Assembly (NCBI GenBank): GCA_029556915.1
Contig: JAKQIT010000091.1
Coordinates: 1 to 64,000, forward strand
Source: Pseudomonadota bacterium
Lineage (GTDB): Bacteria; Pseudomonadota; Gammaproteobacteria; Burkholderiales; Methylophilaceae
DNA: 64,000 nucleotides
Reading direction: 5' to 3'
The stretch's first letter is position 1. Each line of letters starts with the position of its first letter. The position numbers and the translations under genes were made by a program. The notes beneath the pieces are model-generated. The model made no database searches and was not told the DNA's origin. It saw nothing but the letters and a program-made list of their open reading frames with translations. This document shows positions 6,919 through 18,418 of this stretch, piece by piece.

Positions 6919-9468
6919 TTATCCGTTAATCACGCGTAACTTTTTATGATTCATTGCACCCATTTTTTCTTCTAAACTAAATACACTCACGGCGTTCATT
7001 AACGCATCCGCTTGTTCCATTAAAGACTCTGCCGCCGCTGCCGCTTCTTCAACTAAAGCGGTATTTTGTTGCGTCACGTCGTCCATTTGCATAATTGCAT
7101 CGTTCACTTGTTCAATACCCGCGCTTTGTTCGCTTGAAGCTGCCGCAATTTCACCAATAATGTCCGTCACACGTTTGACAGAAACCACAATCTCTTGCAT
7201 GGTGCTGCCGGCATTTTCAACTTGCTGTGTGCCTTCAGCTGTTTTGTTCACTGAGTCAGTGATAAGCTCTTTAATCTCTTTTGCTGCACTGGCTGAACGC
7301 TGTGCCAAATTACGCACTTCACCTGCTACCACCGCAAAGCCTCGGCCTTGTTCACCTGCCCGCGCCGCTTCAACGGCTGCGTTTAGGGCTAAAATATTCG
7401 TTTGGAAGGCTATACCGTCAATGACAGAGATAATATCTTCAATTTTCTTGGCACTTTCGTTAATCGCGCTCATGGTACCAACCACCTCAGCAACCACATT
7501 ACCGCCCTTAACTGCAACACTAGAAGCTGCATTGGCTAATTGATTGGCTTGTTTAGCGTTGTCCGCATTTTGCTTCACTGTTGAAGAAAGCTCTTCCATG
7601 CTAGCAGCCGTTTTTTCTAAGTTGGCTGCTTGATCTTCTGTGCGGCGACTTAAATCAGCATTACCTTGCGCAATCTCTTTTGAGGCCGTGTTGATGGTTT
7701 CAACGGCATTTTTGACTGTAACGATAGGCGCTGCAATCATGCCCAGTGTTTCATTCATGCCATCAACAATCTTGCGGTAGTCGCCAAGGTGGCGAGAAGA
7801 GTCTGCACGCATATATACTTTGCCTTGGCGCGCTGCGGATGCCAGCATTTGCGCATCCTCATTGAGTGCTTTTAAGTTGGCGCGAACTTGCTCAATCGCT
7901 TCATTTACAAATGCTTTTTTGCCTGGGAATTTTTCTAATGACGCATCAAAATCGCCTTCACCAAAGGCTTTAATACAAGTGAGCGCTTTTTCTGTAAGTT
8001 CAATCTGACCCGCAACGATGGCATTAATCGCCGAGACTATTTCACTAAAACCACCTTTAAACAAATGCGCATGCAAACTCATGTCGATATTGCCTTGCAT
8101 ATGCTCGTTTGTGACCCATTTCACGGAATCTAAAACACCTTTTAATTTGCCTTTTAGGCGATCTAAATTAGTATTAATTTCCGCCTTTTTACCTGGATAT
8201 TGCTGAATTTGCACATCAAAATCGCCATCCCCAAGTGAGCGCATGACTTGAATCATTTCACCCTTTTCGCGCACATGGCCACTTACCATCAAGTTCACCC
8301 CCTGCGCCATTTGCGTGTATGCGCCTTTGTATTTATCGGCATCAATCAACACATCCACATCGCCCGCATCATGCTCTTTAGACATGTTTTCCATGTCAGA
8401 AATAAAGGATTTAATATTGCTTCTTAGCAACTCTACACCTTCATTGATAAAAGCGCGTTGACCAGGAAACTGCTCTAAAGGGGCATTAAAATTACCATTG
8501 GCAAACTCTGCAATACAAGCAGTTACTTTACGCATCACATCGGCCTGATTAGCCACCATTAGGTTAACGTTAGCTGTCATGGTTTTGTAGCTACCGTGAT
8601 ATTTATCTACATTAATCGCAGCATTGATATTGCCTGCTTTATTTTCTTCGGCCACCATTGATTGCTCATCAATCATACTTTTGAGCGTCTGTTGCATTTT
8701 TTGCATCGACACCATTAGGCTGTTGCTATCACCAGATTTCAGCTCAATTGGGCTATTTAAGTCACCATTAGCAATACGGTTAGCAATTTCAGCCACATCA
8801 TTCGGCTCGCCACCCAGCTGTTTACGTAAATTACATGTAATCAAATATCCAATCACTGCTGTCGCCAACAAGATAAGCGCACTGAGCATCATTGAAAAAT
8901 TTTCAGCTTTATCTTTAACTAATGCTGCGGCCTGCGCGCTAGATTGTCCTAGCTTTAACTTGTAATCGATGTGCGCTGCTATTTCGTTATTTGCTTTTTC
9001 TGCAGGCATTCTAATTGCAATATACAACTCATGCGCAAGCGCTTTATTATTTAAGCGTGAAGCATTTAAAATAGGTTCCATACGTGTGTAGTATTCCTGC
9101 AGCCCTGCTTTATCAGCTTGTAATAATTGTTTTTCTTTTTCATCCGCCAAGTAAACTTCATAGCCTTTAAACAACTCTGCCAACTCTGATTGCAAGTTTT
9201 GAATTGCCACTTCCACTTCAGCCATTCTTTCAGGCTCTTTAATCAGTGTATGGTTAGCCACACGAATACGTAATGTATTAAATTTGTAACGGATTTTATC
9301 CAGTTCAACCATGCTAGGCACAATATTCGTGTTTGCATAATTGGTTTCATTAAAAACATTGCCCATCTGGTACTGCCCAAGAAAGGCTATTCCAGTCAGA
9401 CCTAGGACTGAAATAAGCGTAAGTAATAACATTTTTTTAGCGACTGTCATATTTTTAATCCATTTCAT
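6919..9468 (-). CDS. Methyl-accepting chemotaxis protein with a poly-HAMP-like array
   Basis: 849 residues. A transmembrane helix at ~10-30, a helical periplasmic domain of four-helix-bundle type to ~190, a second transmembrane helix at ~191-212, then HAMP and at least three tandem ~85-residue units. Each unit carries a G-[DN]-F-[DN] segment, PG(K/Q)(K/R)A and a partner GVNLMV/AINAIV helix. The signalling domain has the invariant tip [20 protein letters not shown] near 690. Unlike its three neighbours it ends KKLRVING, without the W-x-x-F tether. The DNA just upstream of the ATG can form a hairpin (9474-9493, ACTGTA/TACAGT) that may limit initiation. Ligand unknown. Confidence 0.9.
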   Translation of the reverse strand: MKWIKNMTVAKKMLLLTLISVLGLTGIAFLGQYQMGNVFNETNYANTNIVPSMVELDKIRYKFNTLRIRVANHTLIKEPERMAEVEVAIQNLQSELAELFKGYEVYLADEKEKQLLQADKAGLQEYYTRMEPILNASRLNNKALAHELYIAIRMPAEKANNEIAAHIDYKLKLGQSSAQAAALVKDKAENFSMMLSALILLATAVIGYLITCNLRKQLGGEPNDVAEIANRIANGDLNSPIELKSGDSNSLMVSMQKMQQTLKSMIDEQSMVAEENKAGNINAAINVDKYHGSYKTMTANVNLMVANQADVMRKVTACIAEFANGNFNAPLEQFPGQRAFINEGVELLRSNIKSFISDMENMSKEHDAGDVDVLIDADKYKGAYTQMAQGVNLMVSGHVREKGEMIQVMRSLGDGDFDVQIQQYPGKKAEINTNLDRLKGKLKGVLDSVKWVTNEHMQGNIDMSLHAHLFKGGFSEIVSAINAIVAGQIELTEKALTCIKAFGEGDFDASLEKFPGKKAFVNEAIEQVRANLKALNEDAQMLASAARQGKVYMRADSSRHLGDYRKIVDGMNETLGMIAAPIVTVKNAVETINTASKEIAQGNADLSRRTEDQAANLEKTAASMEELSSTVKQNADNAKQANQLANAASSVAVKGGNVVAEVVGTMSAINESAKKIEDIISVIDGIAFQTNILALNAAVEAARAGEQGRGFAVVAGEVRNLAQRSASAAKEIKELITDSVNKTAEGTQQVENAGSTMQEIVVSVKRVTDIIGEIAAASSEQSAGIEQVNDAIMQMDDVTQQNTALVEEAAAAAESLMEQADALMNAVSVFSLEEKMGAMNHKKLRVING

Positions 9469-9576
9469 TTCTAACTGTATTTTTAATTACAGTCGTGTTA
9501 GTAATTTTAGCGATGTGTAACATATTCAATTAGTCAATAAACAAGCGCTTATTGCACCAATTCATCGCTTTAAAGA

Positions 9577-9601
9577 GCGCTTTTAACAATCATAAAAGCG
9601 C
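9577..9601 (-). terminator. Perfect hairpin overlapping the stop of the 54-residue ORF
   Basis: GCGCTTTTA (9577-9585) pairs perfectly with TAAAAGCGC (9593-9601) around a seven-base loop that contains the ORF stop codon. On the minus strand TCTTT follows the stem. It could terminate the small transcript at 9590-9754, although the U-tract is short. Confidence 0.5.
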
Positions 9602-9754
9602 ATACTGACTGATTTCATCACAAAAGTTTTTACTACATGTTGTGTGTGGCTTACTGTATTGCGGCGATTGATTTACCATTACGCAGGTGACCAAAACGGC
9701 AAAAATAGCGCATGTGGTTAAAATGGCATAAAGTGTTTTTACAATATAATCCAT
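9590..9754 (-). CDS. Small putative membrane protein (54 residues)
   Basis: This ORF is unrecognised. From ATG 9754 it encodes a single hydrophobic segment, about residues 4-27 (IVKTLYAILTTCAIFAVLV), followed by a polar tail with Cys40 and Cys45 and the end DEISQYALL. It looks like a signal-anchor protein with a short periplasmic tail. Support for a real gene is contextual: a sigma28-like promoter (9815-9841) ends about 60 bases upstream, a perfect hairpin covers its stop, and the previous receptor gene is closed off by a strong terminator at 9871-9914. The ribosome-binding site is weak (GAG at about nine bases). A chance ORF cannot be excluded. Confidence 0.4.
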   Translation of the reverse strand: MDYIVKTLYAILTTCAIFAVLVTCVMVNQSPQYSKPHTTCSKNFCDEISQYALL

Positions 9755-9870
9755 GATGTAATCTCGACAATAATTGACAATGGCTTTAAACCAATTTAAA
9801 GCTTCTAATGAATTACAACGGCATAAAAATATAAAACTTAAACTTTTTTAGTTACAATTTGCAACAAATA
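9755..9870 (-). other. Leader region between the receptor terminator and the small ORF
   Basis: The 532-base gap 9469-10000 holds, from right to left: a rho-independent terminator, a sigma28-like promoter, the 54-residue ORF with its end hairpin, and the receptor leader hairpin. The remaining bases of this interval are AT-rich with nothing else recognisable. Confidence 0.5.
9815..9841 (-). promoter_or_regulatory. Sigma28-like promoter before the 54-residue ORF
   Basis: On the minus strand TTAAGTTT (9841-9834), an 11-base spacer, then GCCGTTGT (9822-9815). The -35 matches the FliA consensus at seven of eight bases and the -10 keeps GCCG. The variant -10 resembles those before cheY at 24498 and flgK. 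It could also feed the poly-HAMP receptor gene by read-through of the 9577-9601 hairpin. Confidence 0.5.
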
Positions 9871-9914
9871 TTAAAAAAAATGGTGTTGCCTTTATTTAAA
9901 AAAGCAACACCATT
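9871..9914 (-). terminator. Rho-independent terminator after the 1067-residue receptor gene
   Basis: AATGGTGTTGC (9879-9889) pairs with GCAACACCATT (9904-9914); on the minus strand the stem runs directly into eight T residues (complement of 9873-9880). It lies 87 bases beyond the receptor stop and marks the end of that transcription unit. Confidence 0.85.
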
Positions 9915-10000
9915 ATATTTAAGTGATTTATTAGATAAATCTATTAACTAACTGATTCTATTATTTATAAACATTTATTATTTGGGTTTTAAATTCATAC

Positions 10001-13000
10001 TTAAAACTCTTCCCACTCACCATCATCTGTACCGTTTTTTACAGTAGCTACTTTCACTGCTTTTATCGGTGCTGGCTTTAAAGGTTTGCTGCCAGCGCGT
10101 AAAGCACTGCTAGGGGCACGGCGTTCTTTTCTGTCAGATTCGCCCTCTAATTGAAACACACTGACCGCATTCATCAGCTCATCGGCTTGCTCAAGCATGG
10201 ATTCTGCCGCCGCTGCCGCTTCTTCAACTAGCGCGGTATTTTGCTGTGTCACATCATCCATCTTCATAATGGCGTCGTTCACTTGCTCAATACCTGCACT
10301 TTGCTCACTTGAGGCAGCAGCAATTTCACCAATGATGTCAGTCACTCGTTTGACAGATACAACAATCTCTTGCATGGTTTGACCCGCGTTTTCTACTTGT
10401 TGCGTACCTGCTGCCGTTTTATTCACTGAGTCAGCAATTAACTCTTTAATCTCTTTGGCTGCGGTAGCTGAGCGCTGTGCTAGGTTGCGCACTTCACCCG
10501 CCACCACCGCAAAACCTCGACCTTGCTCACCTGCACGCGCCGCTTCAACGGCTGCGTTAAGGGCTAAGATATTAGTTTGGAAGGCTATGCCGTCAATCAC
10601 TGAGATAATATCCTCAATTTTCTTAGCACTGTGATTGATGTCAGCCATAGTACTTACAACCTCTGAAACGACTTCGCCACCTTTAATCGCCACGCCAGAT
10701 GCGGCTGAGGCGAGCTGATTAGCCTGCTTCGCATTATCCGCATTTTGTTTTACTGTTGAGGCTAACTCTTCCATACTTGCCGCTGTTTTTTCTAAGTTAG
10801 CTGCTTGCTCTTCCGTGCGGCGACTTAAATCAGCATTACCTTGCGCAATCTCTTTTGTAGCTGTGTTAATCGTTTCCACTGCCACTTTAACCGTAGCAAT
10901 TGGCCCTACAATCATTTCCAAAGTCTCGTTGACGCCCTCTACAATCTTGCGGAAATCCCCTTCATGGGCACTTGCATCTGCGCGCACTGAAACGCGACCT
11001 TCATGCGCAGCATTGGCTAACATTTGCACATCGCCAACTAAGGCGTTAATAGAGGCAATACAGGTGTTTAAATTATCTTTAATATTGTTAAAGTCGCCTT
11101 GATAACGTGCAGAAATTTGTGATGGAATCTCCCCACGTGCAATACTTGCTAAGTTTTCGGCCGCCATATTTAATGGGGTTGCTATCGCATCTAAAGTTGC
11201 ATTTAAACCTTCAACCACCTTGCGATATTCGCCTAAATGTTGTGTTGCGTCAGCGCGAGTTGAAAGCACTCCTGACTCTGCCGCCTCAGCTAATAAATTT
11301 CCGTCTGCCACTAAAGCCTTAATAGCATGACCACAAGCATTTAAATTATTTTTAATAATGTTAAAGTCACCATGATATTCAGCGTTAATTTCAGCCGGAA
11401 TGACCCCTTTTGATAGGTTATCAACATAATCAGCCGCCATATTGAGTGGATTAATGACAGCTTCTAACAGTTGATTGATACCCTTACTAATATCCTGCAT
11501 AAAGCCTTCAGGTAAGGTTGTTGCATCAATGCGTTTAGTTAAATCACCCGCAACCGTTTGGCCAATCAACTCTGCCACTTTTTGCTCAGCCAACACTTCT
11601 GCAGTGCGGTCAACCCATTGCGTCATGCGGCCTAAATACTTACCATCATCTTGGTCATATACTGGGTTAAGTAACAACTCTAAATGATGCCCAGCATTAA
11701 AGGTGTCTATTTTTTTAGGGCCTTTTAGTTCCAAAGCAAAATTTGCACGGTCAGCATCATTTTCAAGATATTGCCCAACTTTGGTACCCATCATTTTTTC
11801 AACGGCAAAACCTGGGTGGCGTGTGGCAATGCCATTACGCATATTTTCAAATAATGTTACAGCAGCTTTATTCATGTAAATTAGCAGGTTATGTTCATTA
11901 GAAACCGTAACCGCCATCGAGGCATTTTCTAATGCCGCTTTAATACGGTTAACCCCATTCAATGTTTCGGTATGGTCAAAATCTAACCGTGCCTTTAACG
12001 CGCGATAAGCATCCATCACATCAGTTAATTCATCACGGTGGCCTGTTCGGCGCACGGATTCATGGTCAACCCCTTGCGCACTTAATATCAGGTAACGCAC
12101 TGCATCATGTATGCGTGGCATAATGGTTTGATAAAGCATCCATCCTAACAAAGCTGTTAGCGCCAAACCAATGACAAGAAATGCAATGCCAATTATGCTA
12201 TGCAGTTTATAATCAGATTCAGCATCTGCATAAACGTCAGCCGAAACTTTGAGTTGTAAATTAGTGAGCGCATTAATTTTATCTGAGAGCGGGTCAATTG
12301 CGGGGTATAACTCAGCACGGGTAAAATCGCTCAGGCGTTTTTCATCATGTGTGCGCAAAATGGCTTGCAAGTTAGTTGTTGCCACGTTGGCTTTAGCAAA
12401 TAATGGCTCAACCTCAGCAATCAGTTTTTTCTCGTCATCTACTAAATACGTTGATGTATAAGCTTTCCATTGTTTATCCACTTCTTTTAATGCATTGTCC
12501 ACATTGGCTTCACCTTCTGCCCATGAAAGATTACCATTACGCACTTTATGTGAAGTATCTACAATATTCACCGCATACATATCGGCTACCGTTTTCAATT
12601 GTTGCAGCGGAATCACGCGGTCTTGGTAAAGCGTCATAACAGCTTCATTGGTATTTTCAACACCCTTGATCCCCACAAAACCCACTAAAGAAATTGACAT
12701 GGTTACTGCTATAAAAATGGAGATAATGCGCGCTTTTATAGTGAAATTACGCTTATAAGCACGCAATTTATCCATCATGTTGGCAGCCCAGCTTTGCCCT
12801 TCTTTTAACTTACGGTGGTAACGCATCGCGCCTTCAATTTGCTGGCGTGAGGCTTTTTTACGCACTGAAATAAACCCAGCAGGTTGACCATGTTCAGTCA
12901 CAGGTGAAACAATGGCTTCTACCCAATAGAAGTCACCATTTTTACAACGGTTTTTAACAATCCCAATCCAGGGTTTACCCGCTTTTACCGTAGTCCATAA

Positions 13001-13204
13001 ATCTTCAAACGCTTCTGGTGGCATGTCTGGGTGACGCACAATATTATGGCTTTGACCAACCAGCTCAGCCTCACTAAAACCGCTAATATCTATAAACTCA
13101 CGGTTAACAAAAGTTATACGACCTTTTAAGTCGGTTTTTGAGACAATTTGAGCACCCTCTTTTAGCTCAACTTGTGTCTGGGTGATGGGCATATTAATTT
13201 TCAT
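10001..13204 (-). CDS. PAS-containing methyl-accepting chemotaxis protein (Aer-like N-terminus)
   Basis: 1067 residues. An Aer-type PAS domain at ~20-120 ([33 protein letters not shown]), a transmembrane helix at ~156-178, a helical extracytoplasmic domain, a second transmembrane helix at ~340-362, HAMP, a second PAS-like region at ~405-510, two or three HAMP-like repeats with [18 protein letters not shown] units at ~545-770, and the signalling domain with its tip near 888. It ends [13 protein letters not shown] fits the CheR/CheB-binding pentapeptide pattern. The Aer-like PAS suggests redox or energy sensing through a bound cofactor, but the cofactor cannot be read from sequence. Confidence 0.92.
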   Translation of the reverse strand: MKINMPITQTQVELKEGAQIVSKTDLKGRITFVNREFIDISGFSEAELVGQSHNIVRHPDMPPEAFEDLWTTVKAGKPWIGIVKNRCKNGDFYWVEAIVSPVTEHGQPAGFISVRKKASRQQIEGAMRYHRKLKEGQSWAANMMDKLRAYKRNFTIKARIISIFIAVTMSISLVGFVGIKGVENTNEAVMTLYQDRVIPLQQLKTVADMYAVNIVDTSHKVRNGNLSWAEGEANVDNALKEVDKQWKAYTSTYLVDDEKKLIAEVEPLFAKANVATTNLQAILRTHDEKRLSDFTRAELYPAIDPLSDKINALTNLQLKVSADVYADAESDYKLHSIIGIAFLVIGLALTALLGWMLYQTIMPRIHDAVRYLILSAQGVDHESVRRTGHRDELTDVMDAYRALKARLDFDHTETLNGVNRIKAALENASMAVTVSNEHNLLIYMNKAAVTLFENMRNGIATRHPGFAVEKMMGTKVGQYLENDADRANFALELKGPKKIDTFNAGHHLELLLNPVYDQDDGKYLGRMTQWVDRTAEVLAEQKVAELIGQTVAGDLTKRIDATTLPEGFMQDISKGINQLLEAVINPLNMAADYVDNLSKGVIPAEINAEYHGDFNIIKNNLNACGHAIKALVADGNLLAEAAESGVLSTRADATQHLGEYRKVVEGLNATLDAIATPLNMAAENLASIARGEIPSQISARYQGDFNNIKDNLNTCIASINALVGDVQMLANAAHEGRVSVRADASAHEGDFRKIVEGVNETLEMIVGPIATVKVAVETINTATKEIAQGNADLSRRTEEQAANLEKTAASMEELASTVKQNADNAKQANQLASAASGVAIKGGEVVSEVVSTMADINHSAKKIEDIISVIDGIAFQTNILALNAAVEAARAGEQGRGFAVVAGEVRNLAQRSATAAKEIKELIADSVNKTAAGTQQVENAGQTMQEIVVSVKRVTDIIGEIAAASSEQSAGIEQVNDAIMKMDDVTQQNTALVEEAAAAAESMLEQADELMNAVSVFQLEGESDRKERRAPSSALRAGSKPLKPAPIKAVKVATVKNGTDDGEWEEF

Positions 13205-13426
13205 TTCAATTCCTTATTTTTGGCGCTGCCAATTTCATATCATCAACACTTTTGATGTGTTAGATATTTTTCAATCAATTACAATACCTTCTCTTTAATA
13301 TTCTGCTTATAAGGTACAGAATCTACTCAACTTAATTACGGCTAATATTGACTTTAATTCAGCAATCTGCTGTGTTATCTTTCTGATTAAAATCAATAAA
13401 AATGCTATAACATTCATCATTATGCG

Positions 13427-14758
13427 TTACACAACCTGCTGTGTTTCAACACGTTGTTGTAATTTGAGCGCATCTTTCTTTACTAAATTGCGCATGGCTA
13501 TGCGTTCAAGCTCTTTACGATTATCAACCTTAAATGTCAGTACAAAGGCCAGTAACATTAAGCCGCCTGCCAACATAAAAGATTGGTAACTTGACCCTGT
13601 ACTCACCGAAATTTTCTCGGATACTTTAATCAAAACAAACCCACCAATACCCCATGCAGTAAACAGCATTCCATAAATCGCACCAAAATGACGCATCCCC
13701 CAAAAGTCTTTAACGTAATTTGGAAAGAGCACTAAATTAGCGCCATAACTCATTCCGATTAAAGTGGCAGCTGACATAATCCAAAATGAATGTACAGACT
13801 TCGAAAGTGAAAATGCTGCAAACATGAGAACAGTTTGCAATAAAAAGGCTGCACTCAGTACATTTCTGCGACCAAAGCGGGTTGATAATGTACCAGTCAG
13901 TATGCGGCCAGTTGCATCACCAACAGCTAAAATCACTATGGCCAAATAAGCCAATTCACCCATACTCAATTTAGCTAATGGCTTTAAATTGCCGATTACC
14001 ATTAAGCCAGCACCAGCACCAATGAACATCAACATCCATAACACCCAAAATCTCGACTCTCTCAAGACATGCAAAGGTGATAATACATCTTCATCAAGAT
14101 GTGACATGGCATCACGTTTTCTATCATTTCTTGCAGCACGTCTTTCTTCAAAACCTGGTGGTACATAACCATAAGGTGGTGTATGCAAAAAAAATGAAAA
14201 AAGTGAAATCAATAAGAAAAATTGCAATGCAAAAAACAGCATGGTTTTATTTAAACCACTACCTGTGACTAAATAGCTAGCCAATGGCGCCACGTAAACC
14301 GACGCTAAAGCAAAACCAGAAACCACTACGCCTGTGACTAAACCACTTTTATTTGGGGCAAACCACTTAAGCGCAGCTGGTGTGGTTGAGGCATACGCAA
14401 AACCAATACCGGCACCAACTAAGCCGCCAAAACCTATCATCCATACCCAATAATTCACTGAACTAGCAATCAACAAAAAACCAGCTGCACCCAACAAACC
14501 ACCCATAAGTGCTACTTTTTTTGGCCCTAAAGTATCTTGCAAACGCCCAGCAGGCACCATCACAATAGCAAAAACCAAACAGCAAAGCGCGTAAGGGTCG
14601 TTAATAGAAGTTATATCCCATTGGAAAGCATTTACCCCACCAGCTTGAATAGAGGTCACAATTGCTTCTTTAAAGATGCTCCAAGCATATAGAACGCCAA
14701 TCACCAGATTAATGCCCGCCGCTGCAGCAACGACAGTTTTATGTTTAGCAGAAAACAT
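13427..14758 (-). CDS. MFS transporter of the oxalate/formate antiporter (OFA) family
   Basis: 443 residues with about 12 hydrophobic helices. OFA-family features are AGINLVIGVLYAWSIF at the N-terminus, a GRLQDTLGPKKVALMGG loop between helices 2 and 3, GVVVSGFALASV in helix 5, and the PPGF segment in the central loop. OFA members exchange or import small carboxylates such as oxalate, formate or related monocarboxylates across the inner membrane. The substrate here is not known. The gene lies in tandem between two chemoreceptor genes and is the only transporter in the chemotaxis block. Confidence 0.85.
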   Translation of the reverse strand: MFSAKHKTVVAAAAGINLVIGVLYAWSIFKEAIVTSIQAGGVNAFQWDITSINDPYALCCLVFAIVMVPAGRLQDTLGPKKVALMGGLLGAAGFLLIASSVNYWVWMIGFGGLVGAGIGFAYASTTPAALKWFAPNKSGLVTGVVVSGFALASVYVAPLASYLVTGSGLNKTMLFFALQFFLLISLFSFFLHTPPYGYVPPGFEERRAARNDRKRDAMSHLDEDVLSPLHVLRESRFWVLWMLMFIGAGAGLMVIGNLKPLAKLSMGELAYLAIVILAVGDATGRILTGTLSTRFGRRNVLSAAFLLQTVLMFAAFSLSKSVHSFWIMSAATLIGMSYGANLVLFPNYVKDFWGMRHFGAIYGMLFTAWGIGGFVLIKVSEKISVSTGSSYQSFMLAGGLMLLAFVLTFKVDNRKELERIAMRNLVKKDALKLQQRVETQQVV

Positions 14759-14829
14759 TAATCACTACTCCAAAGGTAACTTATTAAATACAGCTTCATT
14801 AATAACGCAAGTGTTATATTCTTTTTCAA

Positions 14830-17800
14830 TTAAAACTCTTCCCACTCGCCGTCATCAGTGCCAGTTTTTGCTAACACTTTTACTGGTGCTGGTTTTGCTG
14901 CCATTTTTGTTGTAGTATTGTTTACTGGTTTATTTGCAGTTAGAATAGGTTTTCGCAATGGGCTGTTGCTTGCACGGCGCTCTAGGGTAGAGTTGCTTCC
15001 ATTTAGTTTGAATGCGCTCACCACATCAATTAAGCTTTCGGCTTGCTCTACCAAACTTTCGGCTGCCGCTGCGGCCTCCTCAACCAAGGCAGCATTTTGT
15101 TGGGTCACTTCATCCATGCTGGTTACCGCACTATTGACTTGGTCAATGCCTGCGCTTTGTTCTACTGACGCCGCTGTAATTTCACCCATAATATCTGTCA
15201 CACGCTGTACTGAGCTGACGATTTCTTGCATGGTTTTACCTGCATTTTCTACTTGCGCTGTTCCTTCTGCCGTTTTGCTAACTGAATCAGTGATCAGTTC
15301 TTTAATCTCTTTTGCAGCAGTGGCTGAACGTTGTGCTAAGTTGCGCACTTCACCCGCCACCACGGCAAAGCCGCGGCCTTGTTCGCCTGCTCGTGCAGCT
15401 TCTACAGCAGCGTTGAGTGCAAGAATATTGGTTTGGAAGGCAATACCATCAATGACTGAAATAATATCTTCAATCTTTTTAGCACTTTGGTTAATCGCGC
15501 TCATTGTGTTCACCACTTGCCCAACCACTTCGCCGCCTTTAACCGCTACAGTAGAGGCACTGGCAGCCAGTTGATTGGCTTGTTTAGCATTTTCAGCATT
15601 ATTTTTAACGGTTGAAGCAAGCTCTTCCATGCTGGCAGCGGTTTCTTCTAAGCTTGAAGCTTGTTGCTCAGTGCGGCTTGAAAGGTCATTATTGCCAGAA
15701 GATATTTCACCCGCAGCAGTGTTAATGGTTTCACCAGCCTCACGAACTTGCACAATCACTTCGGTCATTTTGTCCATTAAGGCATTCACACCATCGCAAA
15801 GGCTAGCAATAGCGCCAGTTTTACCCTCTAGCGGCACACGGCTAGTTAAATCTCCTGTTTTTGCGCCTTCAATCACATGTTGAGTTTCTTCAACGGCATC
15901 CGCTAAAGTTGCTGCATTATTGTATTGCTCAGTAATATCGGTTGCGTATTTCACCACTTTGAATGGTTTACCGTTCATATCCATAATTGGGTTGTAGCTG
16001 GCTTGTAGCCATACTTCACGACCACCTTTGGCAATACGTTTGTATTGACCTGCATCCGCTTCACCTCTGGCTAATTTTTCCCAGAATGCCTTATATTCAT
16101 GGCTAGATTTATATGCTGGCTCCACAAACATGCTGTGATGATTGCCTACGATTTCTTTTTCACTATAACCAGTCACAGCGGCAAAGTTATCATTCACCGC
16201 TGTGATATTACCTTTGAGGTCAAACTCAATCACACCTTGAATTTTACTAATAGCGGTGATTTGACCCGCATTATCAGCGGCTTGAATTTTTTGCTCAGTA
16301 ATGTCGATGGTGTAGTTCACAATCTTAAATGGGTTGCCCTTCAAGTCGTAAATTGGGTTGTATGAAGCTTGAATCCAGACTTCACGGCCACCTTTGGCTA
16401 TACGTTTGTATTGGCCAGCATCGGTACCACCACTGACTAATTTAGCCCATAAATCTCTATAGGCTTGGCTATTAGCAAAAGTTGGGTCTAATACCATGCT
16501 GACATGTTTACCTAGCAACTCATGTTCTTGATAGCCAAGCATATCCAGATACACTTGGTTGACCTTGGTAATAATGCCATCTAAACAAACCTCAATCACA
16601 CCTTGAGATTTCCCAATAGCCGTCATTTGGCCTTCAAAGTCGGCATTTTTATTTTTTTGTTCGGTAATATCAGTCGCATATTTCACAACTTTGTATGGCT
16701 TACCTGCTGCGCTTAAAATTGGATTGTAAGAGGCTTCCAACCAAACTTCTTTGCCACCCTTGCCCACACGTGAGAATTGACCAGAAACGGCTTCACCACG
16801 ATTGAGTTTTTCCCAAAATGCTTTGTATTCTGCACTGGTTTTGTATTCAGATTCTACAAATTGACTATGATGTTGACCTATTGCCTCTTCACGGCTATAG
16901 CCCAGCACTTTTAAGAAAATATCATTGGCAGCAATCACTTTGCCATCCAGGCTAAATTCAATCACACCAGTAGATTTGCTAATTGCAGCTAATTGATTTT
17001 CATATAAAGTTGATTGTTCAATTGTTTCAGCGGCACTCTCTTTTAAGGTGTTTTCGTTCACACTAAGTAAAGTTTGCATTTTTTTCAACGCTTGCAACAC
17101 TTGGCTTAACTCATTGTTGCCTTGAGCATCAATAGCAGCACTGTAGTTACCCGCGGTTATTTGCCCCAACGCACTAATCGACTTTTCTAAAGGTTTTGTA
17201 ATTGAGCGTGAAATCAACAAGCCTAACCAAGATAAAAGCACAACAACTAAAGCTAAACCTGCAAATGTAAGCAAGCGTACTGATTCAAATCGGCTTATGG
17301 CAGATTGATGTTCATTTTTGGCAATATCTAGCTGTAGATCTTTTAAAGCTTGCAAATCTTTATCAGTTGCATTATACAAATCGCGGACATTTGCGTTTAC
17401 CCGCGCTAATTCTTGATAATTTCCTGCCCGTAATTGTGCTATTGCTGGCTTTAAGGCTTTAGCTACATATTCGTCACGGCTTACAGCAAATTTATCAGCC
17501 AAAAGTTTCTCTTCTGGTGTGATATAGGTAGCCAAGTAAGCGGACCATTTCTTATTGATTTCTTCAATTTTTAACTCTATATAATGCGCCTCTTTCAAAG
17601 CATTTTGAGTATCTAGAGTCAGTGCTGACTTTTTATCTGCACCAATCACAGTATGCGTTTCATTTAAGGCGGCATGGATATGCGCGCGACTTTTAAGCAT
17701 ATACATACCAATATTATCCAACTGTTCTAACGGCACCATTCGATCTTCATAAACTGTCTTCATGCTATTGTCTGCTTTTGACATCTCAAATAAGCCTATG

Positions 17801-18357
17801 CTGGCTTGCGCGACAACCACTGCAACAGCTAAGGCCACCACGCCAAGTAATCGCTGGGTGACTTTAATATTGCTAAGTTTATTTTTAAGCTTGGTATAGC
17901 TGGAGTTTTTAACTACTTTTCCATCTAAAATGCTGAGGCCTTTAGCATTGCCATCTTTAAATAAGCGATAAGCCGCAGTTGCTGCCTCAACTTGTTGGCG
18001 CGTTGGTTTTCTACGCACTGACAAAAAGCCAACAACTTGATTGTTTTCCATAATAGGCGTTGCATTGGCTTCCACCCAGTAAAAATCGCCACTCTTGGTG
18101 CGATTTTTAACTAAACCTGTCCATGGTTTACCCGCCTTTAGGCTTCGCCACATATCCTCAAATGCCTCCACAGGCATATCAGGGTGGCGCACAATATTGT
18201 GGTTAGAGCCTACAAGCTCTGCTTCGCTGAAGCCACTAATGGTGATAAAGTCCTTATTAGCGTAAGTGATAGCGCCTTTAAGGTCTGTTTTGGTTAACAT
18301 AAACTGTGAATCATCAAATTGAATTTCTGTATTGGTGACTGGCATATTGATTTGCAT
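14830..18357 (-). CDS. Membrane chemoreceptor with four PAS domains
   Basis: 1175 residues. Aer-type PAS at ~20-115, a transmembrane helix at ~170-192, a helical periplasmic domain, a second transmembrane helix at ~365-388, HAMP at ~390-445, then three closely similar cytoplasmic PAS/PAC units at ~460-560, 580-685 and 705-805. Each unit has GYS/GYQ plus H..MF/FVE plus a GGREVW or GGKEVW(I/L)(Q/E)ASYNPI strand. A HAMP-like linker and signalling domain follow, tip near 986. It ends DDGEWEEF, a receptor tether. The PAS repeats probably arose by internal duplication. Cofactor and ligand unknown. Confidence 0.92.
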   Translation of the reverse strand: MQINMPVTNTEIQFDDSQFMLTKTDLKGAITYANKDFITISGFSEAELVGSNHNIVRHPDMPVEAFEDMWRSLKAGKPWTGLVKNRTKSGDFYWVEANATPIMENNQVVGFLSVRRKPTRQQVEAATAAYRLFKDGNAKGLSILDGKVVKNSSYTKLKNKLSNIKVTQRLLGVVALAVAVVVAQASIGLFEMSKADNSMKTVYEDRMVPLEQLDNIGMYMLKSRAHIHAALNETHTVIGADKKSALTLDTQNALKEAHYIELKIEEINKKWSAYLATYITPEEKLLADKFAVSRDEYVAKALKPAIAQLRAGNYQELARVNANVRDLYNATDKDLQALKDLQLDIAKNEHQSAISRFESVRLLTFAGLALVVVLLSWLGLLISRSITKPLEKSISALGQITAGNYSAAIDAQGNNELSQVLQALKKMQTLLSVNENTLKESAAETIEQSTLYENQLAAISKSTGVIEFSLDGKVIAANDIFLKVLGYSREEAIGQHHSQFVESEYKTSAEYKAFWEKLNRGEAVSGQFSRVGKGGKEVWLEASYNPILSAAGKPYKVVKYATDITEQKNKNADFEGQMTAIGKSQGVIEVCLDGIITKVNQVYLDMLGYQEHELLGKHVSMVLDPTFANSQAYRDLWAKLVSGGTDAGQYKRIAKGGREVWIQASYNPIYDLKGNPFKIVNYTIDITEQKIQAADNAGQITAISKIQGVIEFDLKGNITAVNDNFAAVTGYSEKEIVGNHHSMFVEPAYKSSHEYKAFWEKLARGEADAGQYKRIAKGGREVWLQASYNPIMDMNGKPFKVVKYATDITEQYNNAATLADAVEETQHVIEGAKTGDLTSRVPLEGKTGAIASLCDGVNALMDKMTEVIVQVREAGETINTAAGEISSGNNDLSSRTEQQASSLEETAASMEELASTVKNNAENAKQANQLAASASTVAVKGGEVVGQVVNTMSAINQSAKKIEDIISVIDGIAFQTNILALNAAVEAARAGEQGRGFAVVAGEVRNLAQRSATAAKEIKELITDSVSKTAEGTAQVENAGKTMQEIVSSVQRVTDIMGEITAASVEQSAGIDQVNSAVTSMDEVTQQNAALVEEAAAAAESLVEQAESLIDVVSAFKLNGSNSTLERRASNSPLRKPILTANKPVNNTTTKMAAKPAPVKVLAKTGTDDGEWEEF

Positions 18358-18418
18358 TTTATTTCCTTTACTTCATTTAGCTTATAATGTGTGAGACTCT
18401 AAGTGTCCCAGAGTTTTT

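Noticed and set aside
13325-13360. GCCGTAAT with TAAAG upstream of the 1067-residue receptor on the minus strand
   Set aside because: The -10 looks right but the TAAAG lies only six bases away, and the bases at the correct 11-base spacing do not match a -35.
14858-15574. 238-codon open frame on the plus strand opposite a chemoreceptor gene
   Set aside because: It is antisense to the highly conserved signalling domain, and similar mirror frames appear opposite the other receptors, so it is a by-product of codon use.
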